Source: Cryobacterium sp. Y50
GTDB taxonomy: Bacteria; Actinomycetota; Actinomycetes; Actinomycetales; Microbacteriaceae
Length of the DNA: 64,000 bases
NCBI RefSeq assembly: GCF_002929805.1
Contig: NZ_PJJM01000105.1
Location: forward strand, 124,001 to 188,000
Direction: 5' to 3'
The notes under the pieces: model-generated
Told to the model about the DNA's origin: nothing
Database searches by the model: none
The model's input: the letters and a program-made list of their open reading frames with translations, nothing else
Made by a program: the position numbers and the translations under genes
Part shown: one piece after another, positions 60,644 to 64,000 of the stretch
Numbering within the stretch: position 1 is the stretch's first letter
Layout: every line of letters starts with the position of its first letter

Positions 60644-62950
60644 CTACGCGAAGGCGGCGGGGAGAGCAGACTGGTGACGATTACGCATGCCAGACAGGGA
60701 GGCTGAGAAGACGTCCTGCACCTCCAGGGCGTGCAGGGTAGCGTCGGTCACGCCGATGCGCAGCACCGGAATGTACCGGCCGGCACACAGACCGAGAAAC
60801 TTCACGTCGTCTTCGCGCGGCACGCTTACGATGACTCGACCGGCCGACTCAGAGAACAGGGCAGTGGATGCGTCTACCTCGTCCCGATCCAGAATGTCAC
60901 CCAGCCAGACCCGCGCGCCCACCCCGAATCGCATCACGGCTTCGGCGAGGGCCTGGGCGAGCCCGCCCTCGCTGAGGTCGTGCGCACTGTCGATGAGCGC
61001 TTCCTTCGCCGCGGCGTGCAGCAGTCCGGCGAGGGCCTTCTCGCGGCCGAGATCCACAACCGGCGGACGACCACCGAGGTGGTTGTGCACCACACCGGCC
61101 CAGGCCGACCCGTCGAGCTCAAGCCGGGTCTCGCCGAGCAGGTAGATGTTGTGTCCGTCGTCCTGCCAGCCGCTCGGGATGCGGCGGGCGACGTCGTCGA
61201 TCACGCCGAGCACGGCCACGACCGGGGTCGGGTGAATCGGCTGGTCACCGGTCTGGTTGTAGAACGAGACGTTGCCGCCGGTGACCGGGATCTCAAGCTC
61301 GAGGCATCCGTCGGCGAGGGCTGTGACGGCCTCACGGAACTGCCACATGACCTCGGGGTTCTCGGGGGAGCCAAAGTTGAGGCAGTCGCTGACGCCGGCT
61401 GGAACCGCGCCGGTCGCGGCGACGTTGCGATAGGCCTCGGCCAGGGCGAGCTGCGCGCCGCGGTACGGGTCGAGCTGGCAGTAGCGGCCGTTCGCATCCG
61501 TGGCGATCGCGAAGCCGAGGCCGCTCTCCTCGTCGACGCGGATCATGCCACCGTCGTCGGGAAAAGCCAGAGCAGTGTTGCCCTGTACGTAATGGTCGTA
61601 CTGGTCGGTGATCCAGCTCGGGTCGGCGAGGTTCGGCGAGCCGAGCAGGTCGAGGAACTGCTCGCGCAGGGTCTCGCCGTCGAGCGCGCGCGGCAGCACG
61701 GCGGCGGTGTCGGCCTGCAGGGCGTCGATCCAGGTCGGGTAGGCGAGCGGACGCTCGTAGACCGGGCCATCGACGGCGACGGTGCGTGGCAGTACGTTGA
61801 CGATTTCTTCGCCGTGCCAGTTGATGATCAACCGGCCGGTATCGGTGACCTCGCCGAGCACGCTGGTCTCGACATCCCACTTCTTCGTGACGGCGAGAAA
61901 GCCCTCGAGCTTTTCGGGTGTGACGATCGCCATCATGCGCTCCTGGCTCTCGCTCATGAGAATCTCTTCGGCGGTGAGCGTGGGGTCGCGCAGCAGCACC
62001 TTCTCGAGTTCGATGAACATGCCGCCGTCGCCGTTGGAGGCGAGCTCCGACGTCGCGCAGCTGATTCCGGCGGCTCCGAGGTCTTGAATGCCCTCGACGA
62101 GCTTGCCCGCGAACAGCTCGAGACAGCACTCGATCAGCACCTTCTCGGCGAACGGGTCGCCGACCTGCACCGCTGGTCGCTTGGTGGGCCCGCCGGCACT
62201 GAAGGTATCCGAGGCGAGAATGGATGCCCCACCGATGCCGTCGCCACCGGTGCGGGCTCCAAACAACACGACCTGGTTGCCGACGCCGCGGGCGTTGGCA
62301 AGGTGCAGGTCTTCGTGCCGCAGCACGCCGACCGACAGAGCGTTGACCAGCGGGTTGCCCTGGTAGACCCGGTCGAACACGGTTTCGCCGCCGATGTTGG
62401 GCAGGCCGAGACAATTGCCGTAGAAGCTGATGCCCGAGACCACGCCGTGCACGACGCGGGCGGTGTCGGGGTCGTTAATGTCCCCGAAGCGCAGGGCGTC
62501 CATGACAGCGACCGGGCGGGCACCCATCGAGATGATGTCGCGCACGATTCCGCCGACGCCGGTCGCGGCGCCCTGGAACGGTTCGATGTACGAGGGATGG
62601 TTATGCGATTCGATTTTGAAGGTGACGGCCCAGCCCTCGCCGACGTCGAGCACACCGGCGTTTTCGCCCATGCCGACCATGAGGTTTTTCTTCATGGCGG
62701 GGGTGACCTTCTCGCCGAACTGGCGCAGATACATCTTGGAGCTCTTGTAGGAGCAGTGCTCGCTCCACATGACGGAGTACATGGCCAGCTCGCCCGATGT
62801 TGGGCGGCGACCTAGAATTTCGCGAATCTTCGCGTACTCGTCGGCCTTGAGCCCGAGCGCCCCGTAGGGCTGCTCCTTCTCCGGCGTCGCAATGGCGTTG
62901 GAAACGGTGTCGGCGACGCCGCGGGAAGAGGTTTTGGAAACAGCGGTCAC
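60644..62950 (-). CDS. purL: Phosphoribosylformylglycinamidine synthase subunit PurL
   Basis: A 768-residue small-type PurL, the amidotransfer subunit that makes FGAM from FGAR, ATP and ammonia in purine synthesis. Landmarks are [71 protein letters not shown] and the C-terminal [19 protein letters not shown] 62950 follows GGGAGAA; the open frame upstream is not conserved. It works with PurQ and PurS, which are not in this window. PurA (55680) is the second purine gene here. Confidence 0.97.
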   Translation of the reverse strand: MTAVSKTSSRGVADTVSNAIATPEKEQPYGALGLKADEYAKIREILGRRPTSGELAMYSVMWSEHCSYKSSKMYLRQFGEKVTPAMKKNLMVGMGENAGVLDVGEGWAVTFKIESHNHPSYIEPFQGAATGVGGIVRDIISMGARPVAVMDALRFGDINDPDTARVVHGVVSGISFYGNCLGLPNIGGETVFDRVYQGNPLVNALSVGVLRHEDLHLANARGVGNQVVLFGARTGGDGIGGASILASDTFSAGGPTKRPAVQVGDPFAEKVLIECCLELFAGKLVEGIQDLGAAGISCATSELASNGDGGMFIELEKVLLRDPTLTAEEILMSESQERMMAIVTPEKLEGFLAVTKKWDVETSVLGEVTDTGRLIINWHGEEIVNVLPRTVAVDGPVYERPLAYPTWIDALQADTAAVLPRALDGETLREQFLDLLGSPNLADPSWITDQYDHYVQGNTALAFPDDGGMIRVDEESGLGFAIATDANGRYCQLDPYRGAQLALAEAYRNVAATGAVPAGVSDCLNFGSPENPEVMWQFREAVTALADGCLELEIPVTGGNVSFYNQTGDQPIHPTPVVAVLGVIDDVARRIPSGWQDDGHNIYLLGETRLELDGSAWAGVVHNHLGGRPPVVDLGREKALAGLLHAAAKEALIDSAHDLSEGGLAQALAEAVMRFGVGARVWLGDILDRDEVDASTALFSESAGRVIVSVPREDDVKFLGLCAGRYIPVLRIGVTDATLHALEVQDVFSASLSGMRNRHQSALPAAFA

Positions 62951-63158
62951 GTGTGGAATTCTCCCCGAGATAGCGGATGCTTGACCCGGCAAGTCTACCG
63001 GTCGCCTCGACCCCGTCCGCAGGCAGCGAACGGGCGATGGTGGGACGGCATTGAAACTCTGCGAATCACCTATGGCGCCGCGTGCGTGTTCGGGTGCCCT
63101 GGTCACTGTCCTCTTTGCGGGTTCGGATGATTTGAGTACCGTGTGGGAGCATTCATGA

Positions 63159-63743
63159 ATGTCTGCGACTACTCGTCTCATATCCGTCAACGATGTAGAG
63201 CGACTTGCCGACCTTCAGCTAGCTGACCGGCCCTTCTTTGCTCCGTGGGACCCAGTCCGCGCGGATCCCTACTTCACGGTTGCCGGTCAGCAGGCGGAAG
63301 TCGAAAAAGCGCTCGCTCGGCAGAGCCGGGGCGAGGCCTTGCCACACGTGATTCTCGACGAGGATGCGCAGGTTGTAGGTCAGATCACGTTCAGTGGCAT
63401 CACTTACGGCGCCTTTCAGTCGTGCAACATGGGTTACTGGGTCGCCCAAGAGAGCAACGGACGTGGCTATGCCACCGATGCAGTTCGAGCAATGACCGCG
63501 TTGGCATTCAAAGAGTTGGGCCTGCACAGGGTTCAGGCTGAGACACTGATCCCGAACGCGCGTTCTCAACGAGTCCTCGAACGCGTGGGCTTCGTGCGTT
63601 ATGGAACGGCACCCGAATACCTGAAAATAGCGGGTCGGTGGCAAGACCACCTCATGTATCAGCTACTCACCGCACCCAGATCGCAGCGAACGGCGGTCGA
63701 GGGAACGATCTGCAACGCGGCCCACTTAGGCTCATCACGATGA
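63159..63743 (+). CDS. GNAT family N-acetyltransferase (RimJ/RimL type)
   Basis: A 194-residue acetyltransferase. The fold's acetyl-CoA loop is in [20 protein letters not shown], preceded by [10 protein letters not shown] and followed by [20 protein letters not shown], then [16 protein letters not shown]. Proteins of this type acetylate N-termini of ribosomal proteins or small amines. ATG 63159 is taken as the start. It overlaps the next gene by 4 bp. Confidence 0.9.
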   Translation: MSATTRLISVNDVERLADLQLADRPFFAPWDPVRADPYFTVAGQQAEVEKALARQSRGEALPHVILDEDAQVVGQITFSGITYGAFQSCNMGYWVAQESNGRGYATDAVRAMTALAFKELGLHRVQAETLIPNARSQRVLERVGFVRYGTAPEYLKIAGRWQDHLMYQLLTAPRSQRTAVEGTICNAAHLGSSR

Positions 63744-64000
63744 CAACGAAGACTCGGCTTCTGGCCCTGTACGACGCCCAGCTTCGACTGCAGGTGCCGG
63801 AGCACCCGCCGGCAGGACAGGAATTCCACAGCGACGGACGCCTTTTGCGCGTTGCAGGGCAGAACCGCGGCTTCATCGAGACCGCACAGACGCTGCACGT
63901 CGGCGGCGTGGCATTGGACCGCCTCATCATGGAAAATCGGGACTTCTTCGCCCGCCGGGGTGAAGCTGTGGAGTGGAAGACCAGGGGTCATGATCACCCG
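63740..64000 (+). CDS. GNAT family N-acetyltransferase, partial at the window edge
   Basis: The first 87 residues ([20 protein letters not shown] onward) of a gene that continues beyond the window. The opening resembles actinobacterial acetyltransferases with an N-terminal alpha/beta segment including FHSDGRLLRVAGQNRGFIET and ENRDFFARRGEAVEWKTRGH. ATG overlaps the upstream stop as ATGA, so the two acetyltransferase-like genes are coupled. Confidence 0.65.
   Translation, partial: MTTKTRLLALYDAQLRLQVPEHPPAGQEFHSDGRLLRVAGQNRGFIETAQTLHVGGVALDRLIMENRDFFARRGEAVEWKTRGHDHP

Noticed and set aside
60731-62815. Very long open frame (over 690 codons) on the plus strand
   Set aside because: It is exactly antisense to purL, whose frame has full family similarity. 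High-GC codon use leaves the opposite strand open.
1-64000. Prophage, plasmid origin, rRNA, tRNA or CRISPR array
   Set aside because: No integrase, terminase, replication protein, cloverleaf or regularly spaced repeat set was recognised. A covariance-model scan would be needed to exclude small RNAs.

Overview
The window looks like a chromosomal segment of a high-GC actinobacterium, most likely a Microbacteriaceae member (Cryobacterium/Leifsonia-like). Supporting signs are GTG/TTG starts with AGGAGG-type ribosome sites, a DUF3151 gene directly before purA, a three-gene importer of the F420-0/FO type, and a strikingly frequent CGGATGC heptamer. No rRNA, tRNA, CRISPR array, insertion sequence or prophage gene was seen.

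Layout. 37-4262: a LuxR-type two-component pair, then an SDR/DUF6421 gene pair. 4478-6036: a gene graveyard holding a HicB-like antitoxin with an internal deletion, a Fic gene and an MntA gene truncated at the same point, and a HepT remnant. 6123-17791: a catabolic region with acetamidase, SDR, amidohydrolase and a TauE permease, followed by an Opp/Dpp-type ABC operon that runs without gaps into a cytoplasmic gamma-glutamyltransferase and a GntR regulator. 17940-28702: an LLM pseudogene, a DUF3592-like membrane protein, an antiporter, SDR, hydrolase, AEC transporter, FAH-family enzyme, a GntR regulator, a glutaryl-CoA-dehydrogenase/CoA-transferase pair and PutP. 29079-37762: exonuclease III and an F420 block: an F420-dependent dehydrogenase, cofE, a VapBC-like toxin-antitoxin pair, cofC, cofD, and an ABC importer whose operon ends in cofD. 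37924-45893: a MocR regulator divergent from a reductive pyrimidine catabolism operon (beta-ureidopropionase, dihydropyrimidinase, F420-dependent LLM oxidoreductase, omega-aminotransferase, methylmalonate-semialdehyde dehydrogenase). 45908-54629: LysR, pyrE, a septum-formation-like protein, a HAD phosphatase, mntR, a wall-anchored leucine-rich-repeat protein, mntH and a TrmH methyltransferase. 54672-64000: DUF3151, purA, a repeat-rich gap, EamA transporter, chorismate mutase, SDR, purL and two GNAT genes.

The most interesting reading joins the two F420 themes. The importer operon overlaps cofD, whose acceptor substrate is FO, and cofC and cofE are also present, so the imported compound may be FO rather than F420-0. 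A few kilobases away an F420-type LLM oxidoreductase sits inside a pyrimidine-degradation operon that has no recognisable dihydropyrimidine dehydrogenase; it is a candidate for the missing reductive first step.

Other signals worth attention are two ATAC-N-GTAT operator regions at GntR-type catabolic promoters, a candidate MntR box at mntH, two 98-bp inverted-repeat elements after purA, and a 60-bp translated tandem repeat at the start of an NTF2-like gene.
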